Source: Pseudovibrio sp. JCM 19062
GTDB taxonomy: Bacteria > Pseudomonadota > Alphaproteobacteria > Rhizobiales > Stappiaceae
DNA length: 58,783 bases
Direction of reading: 5' to 3'
Assembly: GCA_001310715.1 (NCBI GenBank)
Contig: BAXV01000022.1
Coordinates: 1 to 58,783 of the forward strand
Shown: piece by piece, positions 1 to 9,245 of the stretch
Numbering within the stretch: the first letter of the stretch is position 1
Layout of the letters: every line of letters starts with the position of its first letter
Made by a program: the position numbers and the translations under genes
Notes under the pieces: generated by a model
The model's input: the letters and a program-made list of their open reading frames with translations, nothing else
What the model was told of the DNA's origin: nothing
Database searches by the model: none

Positions 1-1488
1 CCAATACGAGAGGCTGAGACTGCCAGCTCCTGAATTGTTTTGGATGTGTTGACGACAAGATTACCTACTTCATCGGCAATCTCTTTGGAGTTTACTGCCT
101 CAGATGCCACTTCCCTGATGGAGAGAGACATTTCCTCACTGGCGGATGCAACCGTTGCCACAGAGGTCGAGGCATGGCTGACAGCTTCGCCTGCCTTTAC
201 AGCTTTGTCCGAGACGCTCTCCACTGTGACATTCAGTGCGAAGGATGCGTCATGCAATGACTGGATCGCGGAATTGAACCCATCGCCTGCTGCTGTTGCT
301 GCCTTTTCAAACTCACGCACCAGAACAGCAACTTTTTGCTCACGCTCCTCACGGCGTTTGTTATCTTGGTCGCGCTCTTCGTTCAACTGGTTTCGCTCAA
401 TGGCATTGGCGCGGAACACTTCCAGGATTTTCGCCATTTTCGCGAACTCATCCCGACCGTTCGTGCCCTCAATGTCGATTGAAACGTCGCCCTCGGCCAA
501 AATGCTCATCGCTTTGTGCAGGTTTGCGAGTGGGCGAGAGATGCGCCACGCGATATAGCCCGCAATCATCAGGCCGATAAGGCCCATGGCGGCAGCCTGC
601 AACAAGAATCGCTGCATGCTGGCTGCAGAGGCTTCACTATGAAGGGCTTTCGCCTTGGCCTGTCCTGCTGCGCTATCTCATTCAGCTGCTGGGCGCTGGG
701 ATCATTTCGTCCAGTTGTTCTAGAGCGAAAACCATCTCTTCCTGAATATCCGCATTCAGGACTTCAATTTGTTCCAGCGTATCAGTGTAGGTTGCCCAAA
801 GCTTTGTCACGGCTTCAGAGGTCTCTTTTGGCATTTTCGCAGATTGAATAACCATACCGAATTGCTCGATACGGCTTTTGAATGTGCTCTTTTCAGTTTC
901 GTAGCCATCAACACCGATGGTCCACTCCATGGCCTGAAGGTCTTTGAGCAAACCAGCGACACGGTGAGTGTCCTTGCTGACGTTCACCTTCCGACGCGCT
1001 TTGTTGATTTCAATCTGCATGGAGGAACTTGCGCGCTGAAGAACCGAAATAAGACCTCCATCCGAACTGGTTCCGCGTTCAATGGTGGCCTCAACCACAG
1101 CACCAAAGGTCTCTGAGAAACCGTAGGCGTATCCTTCCAGACTATCGTAGAGTTCATCTTGAATGTCCGGAACCTGCAAGGCGCGAGTTTGCCCAACCAA
1201 GACAACGACGCGTTCCCGCTCTGTCGCCGCAATTTCTGCTGCCTCTGCATCTGGATGCAGTAGGAATTCGCCACCAATCGCGCGCATTCGATCCGTCGCC
1301 GAGCTGATTGCCAGCGCATTTTGCATTAATTGACTATGGATCTGCGTGTTCTCCTGAAACTCAGCATTATGGCTGTTCATTTGGGAGAGGGAAATCAGAG
1401 CCCCACTCAGCACGAGAATTGGCAACAACCCGAGGGCTGTAACTCTGGTCACGACGGAATAGATCCAGGCGAACTTTGGAATGCGCAT
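1..1488 (-). CDS. Methyl-accepting chemotaxis protein (partial at left edge, frameshifted)
   Basis: Transmembrane chemoreceptor that would relay a periplasmic signal to CheA/CheW. The start is ATG at 1488 (MRIPKFAWIY). A first membrane segment lies at about residues 14-37, followed by a mostly helical periplasmic domain to about residue 260. The frame then breaks near 690-715 and again near 660. In the restored frame a second membrane segment (MGLIGLMIAGYIAW), a HAMP domain (RISRPLANLHKAM) and the start of the coiled-coil signalling domain (ASEEMSLSIREVAS) follow. The gene leaves the window at base 1, so the conserved hairpin tip is not visible. The ligand cannot be predicted. The two breaks fall in a non-conserved linker and look like base-calling indels. 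The family is secure from HAMP plus the signalling helix. Confidence 0.85.
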
Positions 1489-2144
1489 TTTATGCCCCCC
1501 GCACGTATGCGGTTTAAATCAACTGATGACAATAATTGTGAGTTTGTCACATGCAGTCCAAATCGGCGCCTGCCGTCCCCCAGCACCTGTATGGCACATG
1601 CACAAATCACATGGGCATGATGTTGGCTTGCGAAGGTTTATCTATCCTTAAACCGATAGTAAAATGAGGCTTAAAACATATCAAACTAAGTGTTTTGACG
1701 TAGCAATTAGACCGCTGAATAAGCCTTGCGTAGCAGTAATAGCAAGAATCACTTCTGTAGATCTGCTGGCATTCAAAAGTGAACATCAGCATCATGGTCG
1801 AATCTCGCTACATACACTCACTCTTAACGCAGCAATTAGACCAGCATTTTTGTTAGAAGGACGAGGTTTAAAAGCATTGTCACAAACATACGAGTAATCG
1901 CGGAGATCTGGAGTTATGGGTCTATGATAGGGATGAGTTTTCATCGGTAGCATGACGAAATACTACTACACCTTTTAAAATCATTCATCTCGAATACTAT
2001 AGATATATTACTCTGATTACACACAGTGACCAAAGACGCGATATTGTTCATACCTGCAATTTAGGCTAGGTTACCTTACCGATGCGGCATCACAAACTTT
2101 TTACGGCCAAATAAAACTAAGAAACGGCCATGAAAGGACATGAT
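1489..2144. other. Intergenic region with divergent promoters, no gene recognised
   Basis: About 650 AT-rich bases separate the chemoreceptor (reading left) from the SH3b gene (reading right), so both promoters should lie here. No open frame in it resembles a protein. A 12-base direct repeat, AGCAATTAGACC, occurs at 1702-1713 and 1831-1842. It could be a paired regulator site, but this is only a guess. Confidence 0.4.
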
Positions 2145-2516
2145 ATGCCTAAGTTGACACATCTATTGTGCGCCTTGTTCGCAGCAGGTGCATTCATTTT
2201 AACTCCCGTCTCGTCTCAGGCTCTTGTCAAGATTATGACGGAAGCAAATACCACTGATCACTACTGGCTCAACATGCGCATGGGACCCTCTACTAACTAT
2301 AATGTGGTTAGGGTTCTACAGCCTGGTTCCACTGTAATGGTCAGATCCTGCCAAAGCGACTGGAGCTGGTGCCTCGTATCGCACCATGGTATCCAAGGCT
2401 ACGTGAGTGCACGTTACATCAATAGAGATGGAATCGACGTAAACACAGGCAGTCACGGTGATCTAATACCTGTTAATGATGCCGTAGAGTATCATGAGGC
2501 GTACTACCTACGATAA
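2145..2516 (+). CDS. Exported SH3b-domain protein
   Basis: Small secreted or periplasmic protein of about 123 residues. A classical signal peptide (MPKLTHLLCALFAAGAFILT, cleavage near SSQA) is followed by one bacterial SH3 (SH3b) domain, recognisable by the pattern LNMRMGPSTNY, then VLQPGSTV and GYVSARYI near its end. SH3b domains of this kind usually bind cell-wall peptides or act as non-catalytic envelope modules. No enzymatic domain is attached. I prefer the ATG at 2145 over the in-frame ATG at 2130 because AAAGGA lies just before 2145 at a suitable distance. The two cysteines (RSCQSDWSWC) could form a disulfide. A hairpin terminator follows at 2530. The specific role is unknown. Confidence 0.75.
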   Translation: MPKLTHLLCALFAAGAFILTPVSSQALVKIMTEANTTDHYWLNMRMGPSTNYNVVRVLQPGSTVMVRSCQSDWSWCLVSHHGIQGYVSARYINRDGIDVNTGSHGDLIPVNDAVEYHEAYYLR

Positions 2517-2529
2517 TGACTGATAGTTT

Positions 2530-2562
2530 CTGAGCCGTTCTACGCAAAATTGAACGGCTCAG
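2530..2562 (+). terminator. Hairpin after the SH3b gene
   Basis: A perfect 11-bp inverted repeat (CTGAGCCGTTC at 2530-2540, GAACGGCTCAG at 2552-2562) with an 11-base loop begins 14 bases after the SH3b stop codon. There is no strong T-run, so termination may be weak. Confidence 0.55.
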
Positions 2563-3008
2563 AGTCGCTGTTAATGGAGACTTGATTTCAACCAGTATTT
2601 GCCTTGCTCTCTCCTTCCTAAGTTGCATCCAAACCCATTTGCTCTTCGATAGACTCAACAGCCGCAGAACTCACACTCCTTCCCGGTGCCTAACAACACG
2701 TTCAACAAAACGTACTTAGAGATCGCAAGAGTGACGACTGCCATGTTTCTCCTCTCCGCCCGGAATGAGTTGATGCCAACGTGCAGTTGACGAGACAATC
2801 TGGAGTTCAACAGCAAAAATGTGTTGACCTAAACCTGGCTGTAGAAAGTGATAAATAAAACTAAACCAGAGAATGTAGATTCTCCGCCTCTATCTTACTT
2901 ACAAAGAAAATTTTTCAACGCACTATCTGTTTAATTCACGACTAGAAGTATGCGCCCAATCCTACACTACTGACTCTAGTCTAGCTATCGCGAAAAATGG
3001 AAAGTGCT
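2563..3008. other. Intergenic region, no gene seen
   Basis: About 445 AT-rich bases between the SH3b gene and the DUF1254 gene. I see no credible coding sequence. The promoter of the DUF1254 gene presumably lies near its right end. Confidence 0.4.
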
Positions 3009-4586
3009 ATGATAAATCTGGTTCAGACATTTGGTACTTCTGTACTTCTTCTTAATATATTCTTGGCTCAAAGCGTTTTAGCAGAGGACGCAACCCCAAG
3101 ATACAATACGAAAATCCCTAAAGGCCTTTTAACACCCGATAAGTACAGTACTCGAGCGGGTGACATTGAGTTTTTCGATGGCATACCCACAGCCCCCACT
3201 GCGGAAGCTTTATATAACCACCTTGATTATATTCGCGGCGTTCAAACGTTTCTGAATGGCATTCCCGCAGCATCCATGGAAGCTATTCGACGCAGTCAGG
3301 AAGTTGACGGAAAAACAAATTCCAATCAGGTTCGCATCTTCGATCAACTGATGGATAGCAATCCACTTTTTCTCACCGGGAACACCGATACCGTCTATCT
3401 GAGTGCAGTACTTAATCTGGAAGAAGATGGTCCAACCGTTATCGAAATTCCCCCAGGAACTGGTCCCGGCACAGTAAATGACGCATTCTTCCGCTTTGTG
3501 ATTGATACAGGCGCCCCCGGTCCAGATGCAGGCAAAGGCGGAAAATATCTAATACTGCCGCCTGATTATGAAGGTGATCTTGATCCACCAGTTGGAGGAA
3601 TGGAGGCCGAGGTCGACGGTGAAACCTATTTTGTTGCCAAATCACCCAGTTGGATAAACTGGTTTATCGCCCGTGGTTTTTTTTAATGGATGGCAAACCA
3701 GACTTTTCCAGCAAGCTATTCCGAGATGGCATAAAAATCTATCCTCTTGCCCAAAAGGATAATCCTCCTGAGATGGAGTTCTACGATGGATCGACTGTGG
3801 CTTATAACACCATCCATGCGACCGACTTTGAATTCTTTAAAGAACTCCACGCTGTCATTGACCGTGAACCGGTTGAGATGCTCGACCCGGAACTGCGTGG
3901 CCTTTTTGCTTCTGTTGGCATTCAAAAGGGAAAGCCATTTAAGCCAGACTTGCGAATGAAAAACATCCTTATCAAAGCAGCTGAAGTTGCGAATGCGACT
4001 GCGCGCACGTTGCTCTGGTATGAACGCAACACAGATGATTTCCTTTATGAAGGAAGCTATTGGAAGATCGGCTTCCCAGGCGGGAACTATGAGTTCCTAA
4101 GAGACGACGGTGTAGGCGGGCGCGATCTCGACGCAAGAACCGAGTTCTTTTACTTTGCAACAGTAAACACCCCTGCAATGACTAAGGAGCTGATCGGCAA
4201 AGGATCGCAGTATGCTTGGGGCGCTTTGGATGCTGAAGGCAACTATCTGGACGGAAGCAATACCTACAAGCTAAACCTCCCTAATGAGGCCCCTGCAGAA
4301 AAGTTTGTGTCAATTGTGCTTTATGATCCCCAGACACGCTCTCAACTGCAAACCAGTCAACCTTTCCCCAGTTACAACAGTGAAAAGCACAAGGATGTGT
4401 TCGTTGCAAACGAAGATGGTTCTGTGGATCTCTACTTTGGCCCAGAAGCTCCGGAAGGCAAAGAAAGTAATTGGCTGGAGACAGTTCCCGGCAAGGGATT
4501 TTTTGCGGTCCTGCGCCTTTACAGCCCCACTGAGGGTTGGTTTGAAAAAAACCTGGAAACCTGGTGATATAGAGCGGCTGGAATAA
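3009..4586 (+). CDS. DUF1254/DUF1214 domain exported protein (frameshifted twice)
   Basis: Protein of about 525 residues with a signal peptide (MINLVQTFGTSVLLLNIFLA, cleavage near VLAEDA), a DUF1254 domain at roughly residues 50-180 and a DUF1214 domain near the C terminus (VSIVLYDPQTRSQLQT, SVDLYFGPEAPEGKESNW, VPGKGFFAVLRLYSP). The family is widespread and envelope-located, but its biochemical role is not established. The ATG at 3009 is preferred over 2997 because GGAAAG lies upstream and it begins the signal peptide directly. Two indels sit in homopolymers: the T-run at 3677-3684 and the A-run at 4547-4553. After correcting the second, the protein ends in the family-typical KTWKPGDIERLE with a stop at 4584-4586. 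Without correction it ends early at 4567. Confidence 0.8.
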
Positions 4587-4618
4587 CCAGAGCAGCACCT
4601 CCCTCAAGCAGTCACAGC

Positions 4619-4650
4619 AGCCCGTCGCAGCGGGCCTGCTGCGACGGGCT
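4619..4650 (+). terminator. GC-rich hairpin after the DUF1254 gene
   Basis: A 12-bp perfect stem (AGCCCGTCGCAG at 4619-4630, CTGCGACGGGCT at 4639-4650) with an 8-base loop lies about 30 bases after the stop. The missing T-tract makes it a possible rather than certain intrinsic terminator. Confidence 0.5.
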
Positions 4651-4863
4651 CAGTGGCTTAGAGCTGATAGAGTTGTAGAAGACATAAGAGCCAACAGGCG
4701 AGCCGAGGCAGCGATAAGCTTCCTTTCAGCTCTCCTGAACTTTTCCTATTTTGCTAAGTTTTCTCTCGCATCAACCACCTAAGTATAGATAAGCGCCTCG
4801 CCTGCCTCGGCGGAGGCCTGTGATCTCACCGCCGAATTTCTGATATTATGGGGACATTCTGCG

Positions 4864-4891
4864 TTGACATTCCAGATTGGCTGCGTATATT
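4864..4891 (+). promoter_or_regulatory. Sigma70-type promoter of rplU-rpmA
   Basis: TTGACA at 4864-4869 and TATATT at 4886-4891, spaced 16 bases, form a near-consensus housekeeping promoter about 200 bases before rplU. This predicts an mRNA leader of close to 200 nt starting near 4898. The other bases between 4651 and 4863 show no gene. Confidence 0.65.
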
Positions 4892-4902
4892 CCAGCAGCT
4901 CA

Positions 4903-4928
4903 AAAAAAATTGCGGGATACCCGCTTTT
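4903..4928 (+). promoter_or_regulatory. Short terminator-like hairpin in the rplU leader
   Basis: Just downstream of the predicted start point an A-run (AAAAAAAATT) leads into GCGGG-ATA-CCCGC followed by TTTT. It resembles a small attenuator or leader structure. Whether it regulates L21/L27 synthesis cannot be decided from the sequence. Confidence 0.35.
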
Positions 4929-5093
4929 CCGCGCTGTCCGAGGCAAGACATCGAAACCGCCTTCTGGTTTTTTCCAGAGTTTGCGGTCGACTTCCCCCAA
5001 ATGGGACGTTCCTAGAGCATAAAGGAAACGGTCGACAAAGTTCGCAGGTTACTGCGACGCCAAAGGGTGCGCTAAGATAAGAAGGACATGCGC

Positions 5094-5670
5094 ATGTTCG
5101 CAGTCATTAAAACAGGTGGCAAACAGTACACTGTTGCTGCTGACGATCTTCTGAAGATCGAAAAAGTTTCTGCCGAAGCTGGTGAAACCGTCGTATTTGA
5201 CGAAGTTCTGATGGTTGGTTCCGATGCGGACACCACTATTGGTGCACCAACTGTTGAAGGCGCTTCTGTAACTGCAGAAGTTGTTGAGCAGGGTCGTGAT
5301 CGTAAGATCATCATCTTCAAAAAGCGTCGTCGTCAGAACTCACGTCGCCGCAACGGTCACCGTCAGGCTTTCACAACCGTGAAAATCACTGACATCCTGA
5401 CCGGTGGTGCTAAGCCAGCTAAAAAAAGCTGCTGCTCCTAAGAAAGCTGCCGCTGCACCAGCTGCTGAAGGTTCCGACGATCTGAAAAAATTGCAGGGTC
5501 TTGGCCCAGCAATTGAGAAAAAGCTGAATGCATCAGGTATCACTACCTACGCACAGATTGCAGCTCTTTCCGCTGAAGACATCGCCCGCGTTGAAGAAGA
5601 GCAAGGCATCAAAGGCCGCTTCGAACGCGATAACTGGGTTGAACAGGCTAAGGAACTGGCAGCGAAGTAA
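5094..5670 (+). CDS. rplU: 50S ribosomal protein L21 with C-terminal helix-hairpin-helix extension
   Basis: Large-subunit ribosomal protein that binds 23S rRNA. The first about 100 residues ([20 protein letters not shown] to [10 protein letters not shown]) are the L21 core. They are followed by an Ala/Lys-rich linker and a tail with a helix-hairpin-helix-like motif ([20 protein letters not shown]), an extension typical of alphaproteobacterial L21. The start at 5094 is chosen because GAAGGA ends 7 bases upstream and the family begins MFAVI; the ATG at 5088 is only one base from that site. The frame breaks at the A-run 5421-5427, exactly in the Ala/Lys linker. An essential gene will not really be broken there, so this is read as an indel error. 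It is co-transcribed with rpmA. Confidence 0.92.
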
Positions 5671-5716
5671 TTCGCGCAAGTTACTGTCCTAGAGATTAAA
5701 CGAGGAGTACTTCGTT

Positions 5717-5985
5717 ATGGCTCATAAAAAAGCTGGCGGTTCATCCCGCAACGGTCGCGACTCAGCTGGTCGTCGCCTTGGTATCAAAAAATTCGGCGGT
5801 GAAGCTGTAATTCCTGGCAACATTATCGCACGTCAGCGTGGCACTAAGTGGCATCCTGGCGCGGGCGTGGCATGGGTAAAGATCACACCATTTTTGCGAC
5901 TGTTGAAGGCAAAGTTACCTTCGCAGAAAAACGCAACGGCCGAACATTTATCAACGTGATGCCGGTGGCACTAGCCGCCGAGTAA
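5717..5985 (+). CDS. rpmA: 50S ribosomal protein L27 (one-base frameshift)
   Basis: Large-subunit protein near the peptidyl-transferase centre. The N terminus [16 protein letters not shown] is diagnostic. A one-base deletion near 5866 (GTGG-CATGGG) shifts the frame. With one base restored the protein continues [20 protein letters not shown] and ends VMPVALAAE with TAA at 5983-5985, giving 89 residues, the normal family length. The gene lies 46 bases after rplU with a good ribosome site (CGAGGAG). Confidence 0.92.
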
Positions 5986-6143
5986 CGCTGACGTGATATT
6001 CCAAATCGTCGGCGTCTCATCAGACCCCGACGGATTTAGGAAATCCGGTCAAGATCAATAAGATCAGGATAAGGGGAAGATGGGATGCCATCCTCCCTTT
6101 TTCTTTGCCCTGTGGGACGGGCAGCAAGACCGGAGTAAAGACC

Positions 6144-6749
6144 ATGGTAGTTGAATACGAAGAAATCCCAGAAGAAAGCAGTTGCTTCGCGGCCGGGTCG
6201 CCGCAGGACACCGCGCGTCTCGTCATCGACCGAGCGCGCAAGGATGATTTGGCCGACATCCTGTTTTTGGCCAACAACCGTCGGATCGCTGAGAAGCTGA
6301 CGAACATGCCGCATCCCTTTACGCGTGAAGACGCTAAAGCGCTGGTGAAACGGTGTGAGGTTCAGTTCCCAAATCAAGCGACATTCGCGATCCGCATGAT
6401 GAATACTGGCCGCTTTATTGGCGCTATCGGTTTCAATCCGCTTACCGAGGACTTTGGTGCAGTGCATCTGGGTTACTGGGTGGGCGAGCCATTCTGGAAC
6501 CAGGGATATGCGACAGAAGCTGTTCAGTCTGTTATTGAATTCGCGTTCGCCAACGGCGTTAAGGAGCTCTCCGCTTCTTGCCGTGTGAGCAACCCTGCCT
6601 CGCACCGTGTTCTGACCAAGTGCGGCTTCAAGCAGGACGGAACAACAAAGCTGCATTCTCTCGGCGCAAAGGCCGTGGTGGATGCAACACGCTTTACATT
6701 AACCCGCGCCCAATGGATCGCAAATATGCGATGGGGTCATGCTGGTTAA
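6144..6749 (+). CDS. GNAT acetyltransferase, RimJ/RimL type (array copy 1)
   Basis: Predicted acetyl-CoA-dependent N-acetyltransferase of about 201 residues. The acetyl-CoA-binding loop follows the GYWVGEPFWNQGYATEA pattern and the C-terminal half has the family signature NPASHRVLTKCGF. The start at 6144 is set by GGAG 8 bases upstream; the ATG at 6105 lacks such a site. It lies in the usual alphaproteobacterial position between rpmA and obgE, so it may be the ancestral copy of the array. It carries a longer N-terminal lead-in (about 30 residues) than the other copies and is separated from them by 230 bases and a hairpin. Substrate (ribosomal protein, antibiotic or metabolite) is unknown. Confidence 0.82.
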   Translation: MVVEYEEIPEESSCFAAGSPQDTARLVIDRARKDDLADILFLANNRRIAEKLTNMPHPFTREDAKALVKRCEVQFPNQATFAIRMMNTGRFIGAIGFNPLTEDFGAVHLGYWVGEPFWNQGYATEAVQSVIEFAFANGVKELSASCRVSNPASHRVLTKCGFKQDGTTKLHSLGAKAVVDATRFTLTRAQWIANMRWGHAG

Positions 6750-6762
6750 GTGATGCCAGATG

Positions 6763-6789
6763 AGCAGGTTGCCGTGACAGCAACCTGCT
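6763..6789 (+). terminator. Hairpin after GNAT copy 1
   Basis: A perfect 10-bp stem (AGCAGGTTGC at 6763-6772, GCAACCTGCT at 6780-6789) 13 bases after the stop codon. No T-tract follows. It probably separates copy 1 from the tightly packed copies 2-8. Confidence 0.5.
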
Positions 6790-6980
6790 TCCGGCAGCGT
6801 GATTGTTGTTTGGCTGTAACGGCTTACCCTCAACCACTTAAAACCAGCAGTCTCCCCCCGTGATCTTGTGGCCAAATCTGGCTTTCTCAGATCACGAGAG
6901 CGGCGCTGCGTTTTGCTTTCACTTTTCCATTTCAAGTAACGATTAGAGAAATATGCATTTGATTCACAAGGCTTTTTACA

Positions 6981-7569
6981 ATGTTCACCACAACTATAGA
7001 TACCAAAAGGCTGCAACTGCGCCCATTCCAATCTGATGATCTTGCGCAGTTTTGGGAGGTCGGACATTCCGACTATGAAATTGCGCGCTGGCTTACAGGC
7101 TGGCATGGCCTCCGGTCATGGAAGAAGCCGAAACCTTTATTGAACAGGCTTGCAAAGCAGATCCGAGAACGGATTCATTTCCGTTTGCCATTGAACATGA
7201 CGACACACTGATTGGTGGCGTCGAAATACAAAAGCCCGGCGATCTCAAGGAGTTCCCCGAGCTACCGACCATTGGCTACTGGCTTAGCGAAGCTATGCAG
7301 GGCCATGGTTATATGCTTGAAGCATGTGTTGCTGCGCTGCATTGGGGCTTTGCGCGCGACGCATGTGACACGTTTGCTGCTCGTGTGTTTGCGGCGAACT
7401 ACCCCTCTCAGAAGCTATTGAAGAAACTAGGGTTTGAGCTGCGGGCTTTTGCACCCGGTACTCCAAACCTTTGCAACAAGACGTTGAGAATATCATCATG
7501 CATCTGCCGCGGGATCGGTTTGAGGCATTGCATGGTGATGCGCATATTATGATGGGAGCCGCGCTATGA
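6981..7569 (+). CDS. GNAT acetyltransferase (array copy 2, frameshifted twice)
   Basis: RimJ/RimL-type acetyltransferase, about 195 residues after correction. N terminus MFTTTIDTKRLQLRPFQSDD matches the strand-1/helix-1 start of the family. The acetyl-CoA loop is GYWLSEAMQGHGYMLEA and the late motif is NYPSQKLLKKLGF. Indels lie near 7105-7118 and 7470-7478. After the second is corrected, the C terminus reads VENIIMHLPRDRFEALHGDA and stops at 7567-7569, overlapping the start of copy 3 by ATGA, so translation is probably coupled. Uncorrected, the tail is nonsense and the stop is at 7552. Confidence 0.75.
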
Positions 7570-8132
7570 CCACTTTTCCTCGCTTGAGAACAGCCAGCCT
7601 GACACTGCGGGAATGGAAGGAAACGGATGCACCTCGCATTCTGGAACTCCTGCAAAACCAGAAGGTTACGCGCATGTTGGCCAGCGCTCCGTATCCCTAC
7701 ACCCAGGCAGATGTGGAGGTTTTTCTTCAAAGGTTTATGCCCGGTGATCTTGGAAAGGCCGTGAATTGGGCTGTTGAGCTTCAGGGAGAAGTGGTTGGTG
7801 GTGTTGGCGCTGGTAATCTTTCCACGAAACCGGAGCTCGCTTTTTGGCTTGGGGAGTCTCATTGGCAGAAAGGTATTATGTTTGAAGCAGTTAGCGAGGT
7901 CCTTCGCTACTTGCTGTTGGAGCGGGAGCTTCCGTCGATCTTTGCTGACGCCTTTAGTGACAATGCTGGCTCTTTGGGACTGATACGTAAGCTTGGCTTT
8001 GTGCATACCGGACAGAATGAGGGCCGCAGTCGGGCGCGTCCTGAGGGCACTTATCCGACAGAAGAATTCCAGATATCCCCGCTTGATTTCATCGGTGCAC
8101 AGCAGGCCAGAGAGCAGGAGTTAGCCCAATGA
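7566..8132 (+). CDS. GNAT acetyltransferase (array copy 3)
   Basis: Intact 188-residue RimJ/RimL-like acetyltransferase. N terminus MTTFPRLRTASLTLREWKET, substrate-side motif MLASAPYPYTQADVE, acetyl-CoA loop AFWLGESHWQKGIMFEA, late motif NAGSLGLIRKLGF. Its ATG overlaps the stop of copy 2 (ATGA) and its own stop overlaps the start of copy 4 (ATGA). Its acetyl-CoA loop (WQKGIMFEA) is the most divergent after copy 1, so the substrate may differ. The reaction is inferred from the fold only. Confidence 0.82.
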   Translation: MTTFPRLRTASLTLREWKETDAPRILELLQNQKVTRMLASAPYPYTQADVEVFLQRFMPGDLGKAVNWAVELQGEVVGGVGAGNLSTKPELAFWLGESHWQKGIMFEAVSEVLRYLLLERELPSIFADAFSDNAGSLGLIRKLGFVHTGQNEGRSRARPEGTYPTEEFQISPLDFIGAQQAREQELAQ

Positions 8133-8690
8133 TCTTTCCGGAATTACAAACCAACCGGTTGATTTTAAGAGCAATTCAGCCAGACGATTATGCTCGGCTG
8201 CGTTTCCTGTTCTCCGACTTTGATGTGGCGCGGATGACTGCCAGTTTTCCCCACCCGATCACTGATGACTGGGCAAGGGGGTTCGTCACTCGCAATCATT
8301 CCAATGACCTGAATAAGGATGTGGTTTGGGCAATTGATAACGGGACCGGCTTCATCGGATCCATTGGTGCGCACGAGATTGGTGAGACCGCTTCGCTTGG
8401 CTATGCGCTTGGAAAATACTACTGGGGCCGTGGTTATATGACCGAGGCAGTGCAAGCCGTTGTAAACTATCTGAAAACCGAGCGTTGCGTTGATAACGTA
8501 GAAGCTTGCGTTTTTTTTGGAGAATCCTGCGTCATTTCGCGTTCTTTTGAAGAACGGGTTCACACCAACCACTGTCTGCGTTCGCTCCTCTGCCTCCAGA
8601 GGAACGGACGAAGTCGAAGCTCAGGAATTCAAGTTGGATTTAGCGCAGTCCGTTGAGCAACCACAACTTGCCGTAGGGGGGATAAGATAG
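8129..8690 (+). CDS. GNAT acetyltransferase (array copy 4, frameshifted)
   Basis: RimJ/RimL-like acetyltransferase beginning MIFPELQTNRLILRAIQPDD, with acetyl-CoA loop GYALGKYYWGRGYMTEA. A T-run at about 8511-8518 carries one extra base. Removing it restores LENPASFRVLLKNGFTPTTV, the normal late motif, and moves the stop to TAG 8688-8690 (about 186 residues). Uncorrected, the frame ends at 8656 with an unrelated tail. It overlaps copy 3 by ATGA and lies one base before copy 5. Confidence 0.78.
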
Positions 8691-8691
8691 G

Positions 8692-9240
8692 ATGGATTTT
8701 CCAGAGTTAAAAACAGAGCGTTTGCGATTGCGAGTGATTGAGGACCGTGACCTTAGCCGTCTCGTTCAGCTGGCAAACTCTTATGAAGTGACGAGCAGGC
8801 TTTCTGGCATGCCGTACCCTTTCACCGAAGAGTACGGCAAGTTCTATATCAATCGCGGTCGAAACAATGATCCAGAGAAGGTGGTGTTGTGGGCCATTGA
8901 TGATGGTACCGGACTGATTGGCTGTATTTGGGCGCGTTTTGAAGATGCTCAAGGCTGGACCGGATACTGGCTGGGTGAGGCTTATTGGCGGCGCGGCTAT
9001 ATGAGCGAAACGCTTCGAACAGTGCTGCGTTTCGGGTTCGAGCAGCGTTCTGTCATCAGCTTTGAGGCTGACGTTTTCAAGGACAACCCTGCTTCTGCCC
9101 GATTGCTCCATAAAATGGGCTTCAGCGAAGTTGGCGAAGAAACTATCCCCTCTGAAGGACGGGGCGGTATGATGGTTTCTTATGTCCGGCTAGCATTGCC
9201 CAAAGCCGAATTTGTGGACCTTGCTGAAGCAGAAGGTTGA
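8692..9240 (+). CDS. GNAT acetyltransferase (array copy 5)
   Basis: Intact 182-residue RimJ/RimL-like acetyltransferase: MDFPELKTERLRLRVIEDRD at the N terminus, SRLSGMPYPFTEEYGKFY in the substrate region, GYWLGEAYWRRGYMSET at the acetyl-CoA loop and NPASARLLHKMGF near the C terminus. Spacing of one base from copy 4 and five from copy 6 indicates one transcript. Substrate unknown. Confidence 0.83.
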   Translation: MDFPELKTERLRLRVIEDRDLSRLVQLANSYEVTSRLSGMPYPFTEEYGKFYINRGRNNDPEKVVLWAIDDGTGLIGCIWARFEDAQGWTGYWLGEAYWRRGYMSETLRTVLRFGFEQRSVISFEADVFKDNPASARLLHKMGFSEVGEETIPSEGRGGMMVSYVRLALPKAEFVDLAEAEG

Positions 9241-9245
9241 CCGCC

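Noticed and set aside
1664..1897. 77-codon frame in the gap after the chemoreceptor
   Set aside because: No ribosome site, no recognisable domain, and it spans the 12-base direct repeats of a likely promoter region.
4779..5000. Minus-strand frame of 73 codons upstream of rplU
   Set aside because: It overlaps the rplU promoter and leader and resembles no protein; no ribosome site.
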